The notes below the pieces were generated by a model. That model was given only the letters and a program-made list of their open reading frames with translations. It ran no database searches and had not been told where the DNA came from. Below are positions 1 to 10,782 of a DNA stretch of 64,000 bases, in pieces. Both the position numbers and the translations under genes were made by a program. Source of the stretch: Triglochin maritima (Eukaryota > Streptophyta > Magnoliopsida > Alismatales > Juncaginaceae); contig OY821775.1 in NCBI GenBank assembly GCA_963682175.1, forward strand, positions 36,950,053-37,014,052, in the 5' to 3' direction. Every line of letters starts with the position of its first letter. Position 1 is the stretch's first letter.

Positions 1-351
1 GCATGATAACACCACCTTTATTTGTGCTTAAAGAATGTGTTCAACACCCACCTCTTTGCATGTGTGCACTCACTCCACCCCTTAGGGGTTTTCCATTTTT
101 GAATTCCAGCACTCTTATTTCGTTCTTAGTGAGGTTTTAGTTAATCGTTTGTTGCTTTCTTTCGTATTTCGTATTTCGTACTTCGTAGTGTAGTGTAGTG
201 TAGCGTAGAGTAGGATAATCAAACTCTCTTCCATATTTTTGCCACTTGATTTCATGCAAACGAGAGGGTGCTCACCTCCCTGAGGACGACCCGTATTTGC
301 CACCGCTTCAACGCGGCCGTGCACTTGCGGTTTAAATTAAAACGTTCAACA
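1..351 (+). repeat. 3' part of a Tat/Athila-type LTR, cut by the window edge
   Basis: This stretch matches the last ~350 bp of the solo LTR that ends at 12550: the same run around the phrase CCACCCCTTAGGGGTTTTCC, the same GA-ending pattern 'CACCTCCCTGAGGA', the GCGGCCGTGCACTTGCGG block and the terminal CGTTCAACA. The LTR ends with CA at 350-351. The left part lies outside the window. What follows is unusual: no tRNA-Asp primer site and no leader are visible, and gag-like reading frame begins almost at once, so this is a deleted element. Confidence 0.8.
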
Positions 352-2261
352 ACTGCTAATTTCCGTGAGGAGGAGCAGTTGTTGAACCCACCTATTCCAC
401 CTGTTCTTCATGTTGTCTCTCCCATACCTCTACGTGATCGATGCTACCCAAGTCGTACTGCTCTACCCTCATGCATCGTATTGCGAGAGGCAAATGGCAA
501 CCATTTTTAGGTTAAGCCTCAGTTTATTTCCATGCTCCCTCACTTCACTGGGAAAGATGACCCCTATATCTTTCTCAGGGAATTTGAGGAGGTCTCTGCT
601 ATGTTCAAGCTGCAACAAGTTAGTACAGACTCCATCCATCTTAGGCTTGTTCCTTTTGCACTAAAGGATGATGCCAAGAAGTGGTTGTACAGCAATCAGG
701 AAAATGCCTTCAGGACTTGGGATGAGTTTCAATCTGCATTCCTCAAGAAATACTGTCCAAATTATCGGACTCAAAAGTTGAGGAATGAAATCAAGTCGTT
801 CTATCAACTTGAGACCGAAACATTTCAACCATATCTAGAGAGGTTCAAGGAGCTACTATCCTCATGCCCTCACCATGGCATTGAGTTGTGGCGTCTTTGT
901 CAGATTGTTTACGAGGGTCTTCACATCCCGTCCCGGACACTCCTTGAGTCCATGTGTCAAGGAGAGTTCTTAGGAAAGGATGAAAGGGAGGCGTGGGCTT
1001 TCCTAGAAGACCTTGCTGAGAAAACAATGCATTGGGAGAGTGTGAGGGAACCACCTACATCATCTAGCATAGGAGCGAGGATCGCGAATGCAAACTCGAC
1101 TAGATCGGGTAATGCATTTGTTGTCGATACCACTACGGCCACCGAGTCGCGCATGGTGGCCTTAATGCGCCGTATGGATTCGATTGAGCTCCAAAACCAA
1201 CAAGGTGCACCCCACATGTCCTATGAAAGCATTCTTGGCTGCATATCGTACATTGAATAGTATGGATTCGATTTACGTCAATATGCTAAAGTGTTGAAGG
1301 ATCTCTGCACAACCAAGAGGAAGACCAATGTTCCTAAGAAAGCATTCTTGGCTACAAATGTAAGCTCACTTTTGTCCAATCCTGCCTACACGAAATACAA
1401 GGACCCTGGGTGTCCTACTATTCAGTGTACAATAGAGGACACTAGCATGAGTAATATATTGCTTGATTTAGGATCGGCGGTCAACCTCCTCCCATTTTAT
1501 GTTTATCAACAGTTGAATTTGGGAGAATTGCAACCAACTAAGATCACACTCCAATTGGCAGATAGATCCATTCGTATTCCAAAGGGGATTATCGAGGACT
1601 TGCTTATCAAAGTTGGAGATTTTATATTTCCAATCAATTTTATTGTCCTCGATACCAATCCTGTTGCGAACACCCACTCTCAAATACCTTTGATTTTGGG
1701 TAGACCATTTCTAGCAACTTCCAATTCCTTAATTAATTGTAGAAATAGCCTCATGAAGCTCTCATTCGGTAACATGAGTGCCGAGTTTCATGTGTTCAAC
1801 TCTGGTAGGCAACCGGAGCCCATGGACCAACCTTTAAATCTCAATCTCACCCGCCAATTAGAGAAAGCACCGCAAAATCGACGAACACCCCTAATACCAA
1901 TGCAACCCATTGAGAATGTTTGTGGGCCCAGCAAAACTCATTGCCTGTCTTTGCATTGCAACAGAGTGAGCTGGCATCAAACATGAATGTCCAAAAGGAG
2001 TGTTCGTTCTATGATTCAGATGAGATTACTTGTGAGAGTAAGACACCTCATCATATGCCTATACCAGAAGGTGTCTCTATCTCACGTCCCTTGGCCATTG
2101 AGCCATTTGAGCTTCATCTTGACACCAACAAGGACCCACCTACGACCGAGCTTATGCTTGATGATATAAATGATGGTGGGAGATCCTTGGTTGATGACTT
2201 GGGGAGAAGCCTCATTCTTAGTGATGCAGGTCTTCTGCATCCATCGAATGAGCTTGGGTAA
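352..2261 (+). pseudogene. Tat/Athila-type Ty3/gypsy gag-protease remnant
   Basis: The reading frame starting near 352 shows the plant retrotransposon gag core at about 530-1060 (…FTGKDDPYIFLREFEEV…, then a WDEFQSAFLKKYCP block and YEGLHIPSRTLLESM). Gag would form the capsid. In the same frame, after a TAG at 1258-1260, comes a retropepsin-like domain at about 1270-1800: its active-site region reads LLDLGSAVNLLP, followed by ILGRPFL, typical of this lineage. A first TAG lies at 508-510. From about 1920 the continuation is in another frame and ends at 2261. Compared with the related remnant at 22955-25790, about 1 kb between gag and protease is missing. No reverse transcriptase or integrase follows. 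Non-functional. Confidence 0.85.
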
Positions 2262-2612
2262 CTCATTCTGATACACCCACCTATTGGTTGGAGGGTTTTG
2301 TTCGATGAGCAATTAAACCCTAATGAGGCAACACAACTTCACTCATTCGTGTTTCCTACACCCAACCAATATCATGAGGGGTTCGAGCCTTTCAGCTTTG
2401 ACTTTCACCCCTCATAACACCTCAGAGTACCAGTGAAGTTTGCCCATCACGGCAAGTCTCTAGTCCTCATCCCTCGATATTCTCATTTGATGTTCCTTGA
2501 CCAAATGATTATGAGAATATCTTTGAGAATACCTTGTAAAAAAGTTTCTTTATTAAAAAAAGTGTAACAAAAGACTCCATGATATCATGTTTTGGAATAC
2601 CATTCCTTAAAC
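2262..2612. other. Tail of the gag-protease remnant and junction with CACTA-1
   Basis: No gene is seen. The first part still reads like degraded internal retrotransposon sequence; the last ~100 bp is A/T-rich up to the CACTA terminus at 2613. Confidence 0.5.
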
Positions 2613-2632
2613 CATTAGTGCAGAATAGGAAA

Positions 2633-2895
2633 TAGTCATCACCCAATAGATGTCGGTCGCCCATATAGCCGACGTCGGCTATTAATAAAACAACCGTCTA
2701 TGGGGTCCTCTAGAGGTTGTTTTTTTGAATACCCATTGCAACCAACAGCTATACCCCAACATTTATCCCTCAAGCCTATAGACGTCGACCCATAGACATT
2801 GGTCATCACCTATAGCTGACATCTATGCGCCCATGCATATTGACGTCAGGGTATAGACATCGACTGTAGGTGATGACCAACATCTATGGGCTTAT
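2633..2895. repeat. Subterminal repeats of CACTA-1, left side
   Basis: Many short copies, in both orientations, of a motif around (A)GACGTCG(A/G): for example near 2652, 2682, 2782, 2844 and 2862. CACTA transposases bind such subterminal arrays. The same motif type lies at 13905-13997 and at both ends of the second CACTA. Confidence 0.7.
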
Positions 2896-3802
2896 AGAAA
2901 TCAAACAGTTACGTTTTTTCATTTATTCCAACAAAACATCCAGACAAAAACCCCGACCGAACCCTAGTCGACCGATCTTCGACCAAACCCCCCGAGCCTC
3001 TGCGACGTCCACAACGACCTCCTCCGGCACCGCAGCGATGTCCTCCACCACCACAGTCGCACCGTGCGATCTCCTCCACCACACCCGCAGCGACAGCCTC
3101 CACGACACATATTCTTACGATAACCCTTCTTCTTCTTCTTCTTGGATAGTTGTTTGCATGCTATGGATCAGTTCTTATTTGGGCTTTGATGGTGTGGGAG
3201 GAATTGTCTTGGAAAGTGCTGCTTGGCATGAGAGTTGGGTTTTTTTTGGTGTTTTGTATTTTACTTTCTATTTTTGCTGTTTGGGAATTAGAGATAGTAT
3301 TTTTTTGGTTTGTTTATGTGGATGTCCTGATAGTGGTTGAGTTTTTAAAAACACAAAAAAGAACACTTTGTGGTGATTTGTTGGGTTTGGTTGTTTTGGT
3401 AGGGGTTGGTTTTTTTTCTTTGTTGGATAATATATATATATAAATTAATTAGTGTACAATTTTCATTTGCACGTTCCTATTTTTTATGGGTTTCAGTAGT
3501 AAGTAATCTATGTTTGATTGTTTGTTGGGTTTTTGTAGGTGGATGTCTTTATAGTGGTTAAATTTTTTAACACACAAAATTCAGATTACTTTGTGGTGAT
3601 TTGATGTGTTTGGTTGTTTGATGGGTTGTTTAGGTGGACGTTGGTAGTGGTTCAAATTTTTTTATTCTATGTTCCATTTTTTAGTTTTGAGGTAGGATAA
3701 TTTGCATGGTTTTTCTCTTTGGGCTTCTAGTGTTGATTTTGTTGAATCGAAAGCTTGCTATTGGTATGTCTAGACTCTAGAATTCTCATGTCAATTTTTT
3801 TA
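2896..3802. other. CACTA-1 internal leader, no recognisable protein
   Basis: A C-rich part (2940-3110) passes into a (TTC)n microsatellite at 3126-3144 and then a T/G-rich stretch. Phrases such as TTTGGTTGTTTG recur here and at 10210-10260, on the far side of the MULE, consistent with one CACTA sequence split by the MULE. Open frames here are composition-driven and are not called as genes. Confidence 0.5.
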
Positions 3803-3958
3803 GGGAACTACTAAACGTCGCCCCAAAACTACTTAAATCACCCCTTGAAATTACCAAATTGCCCTTAACAATATATTTAATACACATATCGTCCCGTGTC
3901 TATAAATTAGGCCTACGGTCTTGTATATTCATAATTTATCAGTAAAAACACCACCAAA

Positions 3959-6900
3959 ATGTCTGGCGAGGGTGATGCATCCGGTGAGGTAAGCCTGGCG
4001 CGGGGCAAATTTTGGGCCGAGCGTCTGCATTAGACGCCTCCCCCAAGGTGAGGGCGTCTGCGTAGGACGTCCTCCCCTTGGCCTAGGCGTCTAACGCAGA
4101 CGCCTACGCAATGGGAGAGGCGTCTTATGTAGACGTCCTCCCCTTGGGTAAGGCGTCTTTAGTAGACGCCCTTCCCTTCGGTTAGGCGTCCTACGCAGAC
4201 GCCTCACCCTTGGGGAGGGCGTTTAACTCAGACGACCCCCCCCCCCCCATGGGGTAGGCGTTTAATCCAGACGCCTGAATTGTTTTTGATTTTTTAATTT
4301 CGATTTTATTTTTGTAGGTTCCGTTGGAAGATTTCGGTGGTGATGGAGTGGATTACAGTGAGTTATTTCAAACTACACAAATCTTTGAAACAATCGATGA
4401 AGCAAGTAAATGGGCCAAACAAGTAGCTATCGGAGCTGGGGTTTTTTTGGTCGTGTCGTCGTACAAAACAAGATCAGATAGTCGGATGGATTGTTATTTG
4501 AGATGCGACCGGCGAAATCAAATGGAGTCTCAGGATATGGATACTGCACTTCGAAGAAACATCAAAAGAAAGAGTTGTGGTTGCCGTTTCTTAATGAAAG
4601 TGGTGCATCGACGAGATCGTGATGGATGGGTTATGGTTTTTAATAGTGCTCACGGACATCACAACCACAGACTGGCAGTTTATCCAGAGGGTCATCGTCA
4701 AATTACTGGTCTAAGTTCTGGGGCGAAGAAGATGGTTCGTGATATGACTGAGGCGCAAGCAAAACCACGGAACATCTTGAACGCAGTAAAAGAAAAATTC
4801 CCAGAGGACAATCCAAATCAAAGGCATATTTATAATTTCGGAGATTACATGAGAAGGACAAAATCTGAAGACCGGAATCCCGTCCAGCAGTTTCTCTATC
4901 AAGCAGTGCAGTGTGAGTACTTACATCGGATTATGGCGGATCCAAAAACTGATGTCGTCACTCACGCTTTTTTGGCACATCCGACGTCAGTCCAGTTGTT
5001 GCGGACATATCCTTTCGTTATCTGCATGGATTCGACTTACAAGACGAACAAGTATAAGATGTCTTTGTTCGAAATGATTGGGGTCACACCAACAAACATG
5101 AATTTCCTTATTGGATATACGATTTTGATGGATGAATCTTACTCCAGTTATCTGTGGGTGATGGAGAAGTTGCGAGATCTGTTATTGGGGACTGTCAGCC
5201 CGACTGCAATAATAACAAACCAGGAGTTCGACCTTATGCGACCAGTGAGAGAGGTTTTTCCTGACTCTGCTCATTTACTCTACACATGGCACATCAACAA
5301 AGACGTATTCAACTACGCATACCACGTATTCGGCAAGAATAAGCAGATGGCAGAGACTTTGAGGCGTGGAAGATGGAGCAAAATCATGCTTTCTACTTCA
5401 GAAGCCGAGTATGATAGAGCTTTGTATGCTCTGAAAGATTTGTATAGATCGTGGCCGCCTATCACGGAGTATCTGGACACCACGTGGTTGGTGCATAAAG
5501 AAAAGTTTGTGCTGAATTGGACGAACAAAGTCCTTCATTTTGGGAACACCACGAATTGTAGGGTTGAAAGTGCTCATTCGGCTCTAAAAGAGTGGATTTC
5601 TACATCGACAACAGCTCTGGACACTCTTTTCGAACGCGTGAACGCGGCTATTGAAATGCAGCTGATGAATATTCGAAACTTTCTTGAAGACTCGAGACGG
5701 CGAAATTTGACTAATTTCGGACATGCTCTATATCGTCACATAAATGGTCGAGTTTCGCATCACTGCTTGCAATTGCTGAGTCAGGAGGTGCAGAGAATGC
5801 AACAGTTAGATGATGAAGTTGAATATCGTTGCGAGTGCGCTTTTCTGACTTCTCATGGGATACCTTGCGCATGTACCATCCGCGGATGTCTTGAATCAGA
5901 AAACGGAATTTACTTAGAGCATATTCATCCGTTCTGGAGGACACTTGTCATTGGGGAAGGAGCCGGGAACGCAGAGTTTGTGTCTCAGGTAGCTCAAGAC
6001 GTCGAACATTTTCGCAGCCTGGTTGATGAGATTGCAGGAAGTGACCCTACCGTAATTCGATCTGCCTCTCGGGTTTTATTCGAGCAGCTACACCCCGAAC
6101 ATTCGAATTTGAGAGAGCCTGCAGAAAAAACAAAGCTACGAGGTCGACCAAGGGGAAAGTTGACACGACGGGACCCTAGTGCGTTTGAGTATGCAGAGCG
6201 AGGTAGTGGTCGATCTTCAGGTAGTGGGAGTAGAGGTCGTGGTCGTTCTTCCGGTAGTGGAAGCAAAGGTCGTGGTCGATCTTCTGGTTCTTCGTCTGTG
6301 AGGGGAGGATCAGGTATACCATCCCTATATTTATTGTTATTATAATTTTGTTATTTATTTCAGTAAATATGTATCTTTTGTTATTATATGTAACTGTATT
6401 TTTTGTTTATATTGTAGTGACTGGGCGGGCTGACGTAGACGACTTCCCATATGCGGATAGGATTCCAGGAATCAATATGCCATTCCTACACCAGTGGAAT
6501 GATGTACGTCCTGATGGAAACTGTGGATTTCGATGTGTCGCCGATGTTTTCCACGGTGGTGAAGACAATTGGCAACTCGCCCATCGTTCAATTTCAAATG
6601 AGCTAGCTACGAGCCCATCTTTTTATGAGCACGTATACTACGACGGTGTGGCGCAGGCTCGTCACAGGATTAATTGGGGCGGGGGACCTTGTGGCGAGAA
6701 TCACTACATGGAGACGTGCACGGACTTGTTTCCCATTGCAAATTTTTACAAGTGTGCAGTTATGTTCTTCTCTCTCGGAAATGATGGTTCGTTGTACCCA
6801 TGTCTTACAGTTCTACCTTGGGAGAGTCCACCTACCGTGACGAGACCGTGCAGAGAGTTGATTATTGCTCATTTAGGGAGTTACGCTCATTACATTCGTT

Positions 6901-7037
6901 TGGATTTGAATGAGGGATTCCCCATACCTCCTATAGCGACTCTGTGGTTTCAAATACGAGATGAGAGTGTTATTGGATGGGAGCTGGAGTACCAAAATAG
7001 GATAGCATATTGGCAACAATTATGTAATATGTTTTGA
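3959..7037 (+). CDS. MULE transposase fused to a C-terminal OTU-type cysteine protease (3 exons)
   Basis: The model joins exons 3959-3988, 4318-6313 and 6418-7037 with GT-AG introns in frame, giving 881 residues. The ATG at 3959 follows a 5' leader beginning in the terminal repeat; no ATG is needed in exon 2. Domains: N-terminal FAR1/MULE-type zinc region (~30-140), DDE transposase (~240-440), SWIM zinc motif (CEC…GIPCAC, ~525-545), a GRGRSSGSG-type basic tail, then an OTU domain in exon 3 with catalytic Cys711 (DGNCGFR) and His833 (AHYIRL). Known role: transposition; OTU domains are deubiquitinating proteases, but their role in MULEs is not established. Odd: the second catalytic Asp position is Asn311 (IITNQEFDLM), and the usual Cys of the CxxH motif is Tyr332 (YTWH). 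First Asp248 and a Glu at 427 remain. The frame is open throughout, so it is young or was recently active, but probably cannot cut DNA. Confidence 0.85.
4021..4274. repeat. Palindrome array, 8 units, in intron 1 of the MULE transposase gene
   Basis: A 17-bp near-palindrome of the form GCGTCTNNNNNAGACGC starts at 4021, 4054, 4087, 4120, 4153, 4186, 4219 and 4258. The step is 33 bp six times, then 39 because of a C-run at 4234-4248. The spacers also resemble one another (CTCCCCTTGG type). The array is much richer in G+C than the flanks. A matching array lies near the right end at 9748-9901. Confidence 0.9.
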
Positions 7038-7320
7038 TATGTTTGTACAATTATGTAATATGTTTTGATATGTTTGTACATTATATAGTGTTGCTTTATT
7101 ATGTAATATGTTTTGATATGTTTGCTTTATTTGCATTATATATAATAGTACGATAGGTTAGCAAACACAAATAAAAATAATAAGCGTATGACAGATAAGC
7201 GAACACAAATACAAACAATAAGCGTACGACATGTTAGCACACACAAACACAAATACAAATAATAAGCGTAAGACAGATAAACAAATATAAATGCAAATAC
7301 TAAGAGTACGGTACAACAGA
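7020..7320. repeat. Two tandem arrays between the convergent MULE genes
   Basis: At about 7024-7125 a unit containing ATGTAATATGTTTTGATATG occurs three times. At about 7140-7320 a ~55-bp unit (AATAAGCGTA…GACAGATAAGC…AAACACAAAT) occurs about four times, partly degenerate. They occupy the 3'-end region shared by both genes, where polyadenylation signals would lie. Confidence 0.75.
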
Positions 7321-7376
7321 TCAGCCTACTCATCATCTGAATCATGCTCGGAGATGCCTAACTGAGTATGCCACGA

Positions 7377-9306
7377 CTATATGATCTCATCCAAATCTCC
7401 GCATGCAGCTCTCATGTCATCGTCTGGCAGCTCATCCCTCCTCTGCAAGAATGGCTCTACAGCCCGTATCATCTTACCCATCCACTGCACATATCATTAA
7501 CATTAGCGTACATTAACAAATAAATATAGATAAAATGAAAAAATTACCAGTTCGCCACACGTCCTATCTGGTGGTCGATCTGCTCTCCGGGAGGCACCAC
7601 GGACGATGACAGGATGTGAGTAACTACCGAACCAATCAAGATAACGTGCATCACACTCGGAGGGGTCGCGACTACGTCTGAAGTCGCCAAGGAACAGTCA
7701 GCATGATCTCGGAAATGTCCGCCAAGTCGATTCCTCTGTAGAAGCGGGGAAGATGACATCGTATGTCGCTGCAGTCGCAGACCGCACCGCATGCTCTGGT
7801 GTCGGGATGTCAACAAGGATCACCCTAACATATCCTAACTGACGCAAGACACGATCGGGCATATAAGGCTCTATGATATCCCGATAACGAATAGGGCCCC
7901 TCAATAAAGTCCTCGGGACCTCCGCTGCTGGGTCAGGACCATAGGGTAACCACTCCACCTAAACTTTAACACATTAATAATAATACATCTTAAAATTAAA
8001 TAAATAAATGTAAATGGTGTAAAGTTTGATTCCTCTGATGCAGTCATCTGATCTAGCCGTGCGCGGATTGAAAGCAATCGTCCATCGCTCTTGTCCTCGC
8101 TCCGGACGGCCCACATACCCGAATGTGGATGACCCTCCTCGATAATCTTCCGCTCACGATGCAGGCGCAATGCGGGAAAGTAGTCGTATATCCGCGCCTG
8201 CAGCAGCGTAAGACAACCTGCAATCCCAGAACAATCCGCATGGCTAGCTATCCCAAGCTGACGGTACAGGTATGCCAACGTCGCTGAGCCCCACGAGTAC
8301 TCACAAACGGTGTCCGGGTCCCTAGCCTCCAATAGATCGCGTGGTCTGATCCGGCAACCACTCTTGTCGACAAACAAGACGGCTCCGAGCATCAAGAATA
8401 GGTACGTCGTCAACTGTGTATCATCGGCTCGCGGAGGTCGTGCCCATCTGCATAGGTCCTCAAGGGAGTCGATGCTGACACCACCACCACTCCATAAAGC
8501 TGTATCTCTCGCCAGACCATCAGGTGTGACACCAAGCAACTCTGCCACATAACACCTCAGCTCAGACGTCGACCCCTGAGCACTAACCAGACGACCATCC
8601 ACAGGAATGCGCAGGATGTGGAAAACATCGCGAAGCATGATCGTCATCTCTCCGAAAGGCATGTGAAAAGTGTTGGTGTCAGGCTGCCACCGCTCCACAA
8701 ATGCAGAAATCAAAGGCATGTCGAGATAAGGGAACATGCTGTACGGTAAGTGCCCCAAATGCGTGGCACTAATCTCCTCTCTGATATCAGCACTCAGTGT
8801 AGACCACCAACCCTGTAGTGATGTACAGGCTCTGTGCCGATTATGGCACTTCAGAACCTTCCGATCCTCTCCGTCCAAGATCCGTCTAGCGATGTGACCC
8901 CAGAAACTAGGAATGACGCTCCCATCTAAAGGACCACCAGGCGTCATACTGCTCACGATCCAAGAATCGTCCTGGATCCTCCTCTTCTTCTGCGCGCGGG
9001 GATCTACAGTGCACGAGCTCGAATCCCCGGTCGTAAACCTCCCACCCCTACCCTTCCGCACCATCCATCCGGCGGAAGTAGAACTACCCGCTCGACCACG
9101 TCCTCTGCTATACTCCCCCTGCCTCTCCACCTCCGGGCGCTCTAACTCATACGGGTCATCATCGTCGCTCCAGTCGTCGGGACTGTCCACATGCTCATCA
9201 TCGAAGGAATCATCATCCTCCTCACGACGACGTAATGCCTCTCTCTCCCTCCTGACCGAATCAGATATCCCCCGTCTACGTGGATGACGCGGTGCTGAAT
9301 CATCCT
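7377..9306 (-). pseudogene. Plant mobile domain (PMD, MAIN/MAIL-like) gene carried by the MULE
   Basis: Exons read on the minus strand: 9306-8033, 7958-7548 and 7484-7377, ending with TAG. The PMD core is clear (ERWQPDTNTFHMPFGEMT, GCLTLLQARIYDYFPALR, then WLPYGPDP…DIIEPYMPDRVLRQLGYVR and DARYLDWFGSYSHP). PMD proteins include host MAIN/MAIL factors in silencing and meristem maintenance; many copies ride in MULEs and gypsy elements. N-terminus is acidic and Ser/Arg-rich. Defects: the donor after 8033 reads GA instead of GT, and an in-frame TGA lies at 7700-7698, after which the same frame goes on with conserved sequence. The first exon is uncertain: a short open exon at 10007-9954 (begins MSRRPGKQ, followed by GTAACC) is a candidate, but its phase does not fit the acceptor at 9306. 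Confidence 0.8.
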
Positions 9307-9364
9307 CTAAAGAACGGAAGACGTGTAATGGTATCGACTTGCCTTTCCCTCAACTGTGAACCGA

Positions 9365-9700
9365 TGACTATTAATTGAATTTTTAAATACAAATTTGTTA
9401 AATTTGTTAAACTAAATTATCATATTTATCACAATTGTTAAACTAAATCAAAATTTGTTAAACTAAATTATCACAATTGTTAAACTAAATCAAAATTTGT
9501 TAAACTAAATTATCACAATTGTTAAACTAAATCAAAATTTGTTAAAGTAAATTATAACAATTGTTAAACTAAATCAAAATTTGTTAAACTAAATTAAAAC
9601 AATTGTTAAACTAAATCAAAAATTGTTAAAACTAAATATCACAAATGTTAAACTTAATAAGAATTTGTTAAATTAAATTTTCAGATTTATCACAATTTAT
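9365..9700. repeat. AT-rich minisatellite, ~42-bp period
   Basis: About seven imperfect copies of a unit made of AATTTGTTAAACTAAATTAT and CACAATTGTTAAACTAAATC, lying in the presumed 5' intron of the PMD gene. The half-units resemble each other, so the true period may be ~21 bp. Confidence 0.85.
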
Positions 9701-9747
9701 TAAAGTAATTATCAGATTTAATAAAAATTAAAAACAAATTTGTGGAG

Positions 9748-9901
9748 GCGTCTGCGAGAGACGCCTCCCGCATGGTGGAGGCGTCTATCGGAGACGCCTC
9801 CTCCTTAGGGGAGACGTCTTCCGCAGACGTCTCCCGCTACTGGTCGGGGGAGCGGCTTCCTCGGACGCCCGCCCCATGCGGGGGGCGTCTCCCTCGGACG
9901 C
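9748..9901. repeat. Palindrome array, 5 units, near the right end of the MULE
   Basis: Units of the form GCGTCTNNNNNAGACGC (some with changes such as GCGGCTTCCTCGGACGC) start at 9748, 9781, 9814, 9852 and 9885. The step is 33 bp except one of 38. It mirrors the left array at 4021-4274. Confidence 0.85.
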
Positions 9902-10152
9902 CGACCACTTTTTTTAATTTTTTTTTGAAAACAAATAAATAACGTAAGGTTACCGTATACGGGTACACTGGGGGAACTGCTGGCTGCTTGCCTGGCCTCC
10001 GAGACATTCGTAATCTTCTGTAGTAGGTATAGGAAGAGAAAGTTTTGAGAAAAGAGTGAAATTGTGAGATATATAAGCAAAAATAGGAGGAAGGGCAATT
10101 TGGTAATTTCAAGGGGTGATTTAAGTAATTTTGGGCGATGTTTAGCAATTCA

Positions 10153-10782
10153 GTGTTTTTATTATAAGTTTTGGGGTATTAGAGGGATGAAATCTACTCT
10201 TTTGGGGTGGGTTTGGTAGTTATCTATGTTTGGTTGTTTGTTGGGTGGTTATTTTTGTATATATCTATGGTAGTGGTTGAATTTTTTGTAGTATTTCAAA
10301 AATGTTAGTTTTGAGGAATGGTTTTCAGTTTTACCCTTAACGTGATTGAATTTGTTTATTGGTGGATTGTAGTTTTTGAACTCATGGAAGTTGAGGCCAT
10401 TGATTATTTAAAATTTGAATCATGCACATGAGGTTTGGACTAGGATTTGTTCCTATTAGGGATCATGTTCTATTTTTAAAAAAACTAATTCAACATTTTG
10501 AAATGATAGATTTTGCTCCCTCATTAATATAGCAAGAGAACATAGTTATGTTGAACTTTCAAGTGCAGTTGTTGCTCATTTATAAATCCTTGCATATAAC
10601 CTGAAGTCATCCTTTTCAATGTTATAACATGTTTCTCAAGTTTAATAACACCTTTTAGATTTATTTTATTTAGTTAAATGTTTATTTATGTTTAGTTTCT
10701 AAATTTTAAATGTTTATTTATGCTTTGGAGATTTTTTTATTTAGAAATGTTATAACGTTTATAACATCTCTAAACACCACTT
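10153..10782. other. CACTA-1 sequence right of the MULE, no gene seen
   Basis: T-rich sequence resembling that at 3480-3740. Non-coding as far as can be seen. Confidence 0.4.

Larger units (their letters stand above)
3803..10152 (+). mobile_element. Mutator-like element (MULE) with transposase-OTU and plant-mobile-domain genes
   Basis: Terminal inverted repeats of ~65 bp: the left copy at 3803-3868 (contains CACCCCTTGAAATTACCAAA) is matched as reverse complement at ~10089-10152. The element has two convergent genes, palindromic arrays near both ends and tandem repeats between the genes' 3' ends. It is inserted inside CACTA-1. A 9-bp target duplication was looked for and is not clear. MULEs move by cut-and-paste with a DDE transposase. 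Confidence 0.85.

Noticed and set aside
2870..3340. 156-codon open frame in the CACTA leader.
   Set aside because: Low-complexity Ser/Thr/Pro then hydrophobic residues from a microsatellite and T/G-rich DNA; no domain, no splice context.
4021..4274. Regular short repeats at 33-bp steps looked at first like a CRISPR array.
   Set aside because: The repeats are palindromic, the spacers are similar to each other, the array lies in an intron of a plant transposon gene, and no cas genes exist here.
3795..10165. A 9-bp target duplication for the MULE.
   Set aside because: The flanks are T-rich and can be aligned in several ways; none gives a convincing 9-bp match.
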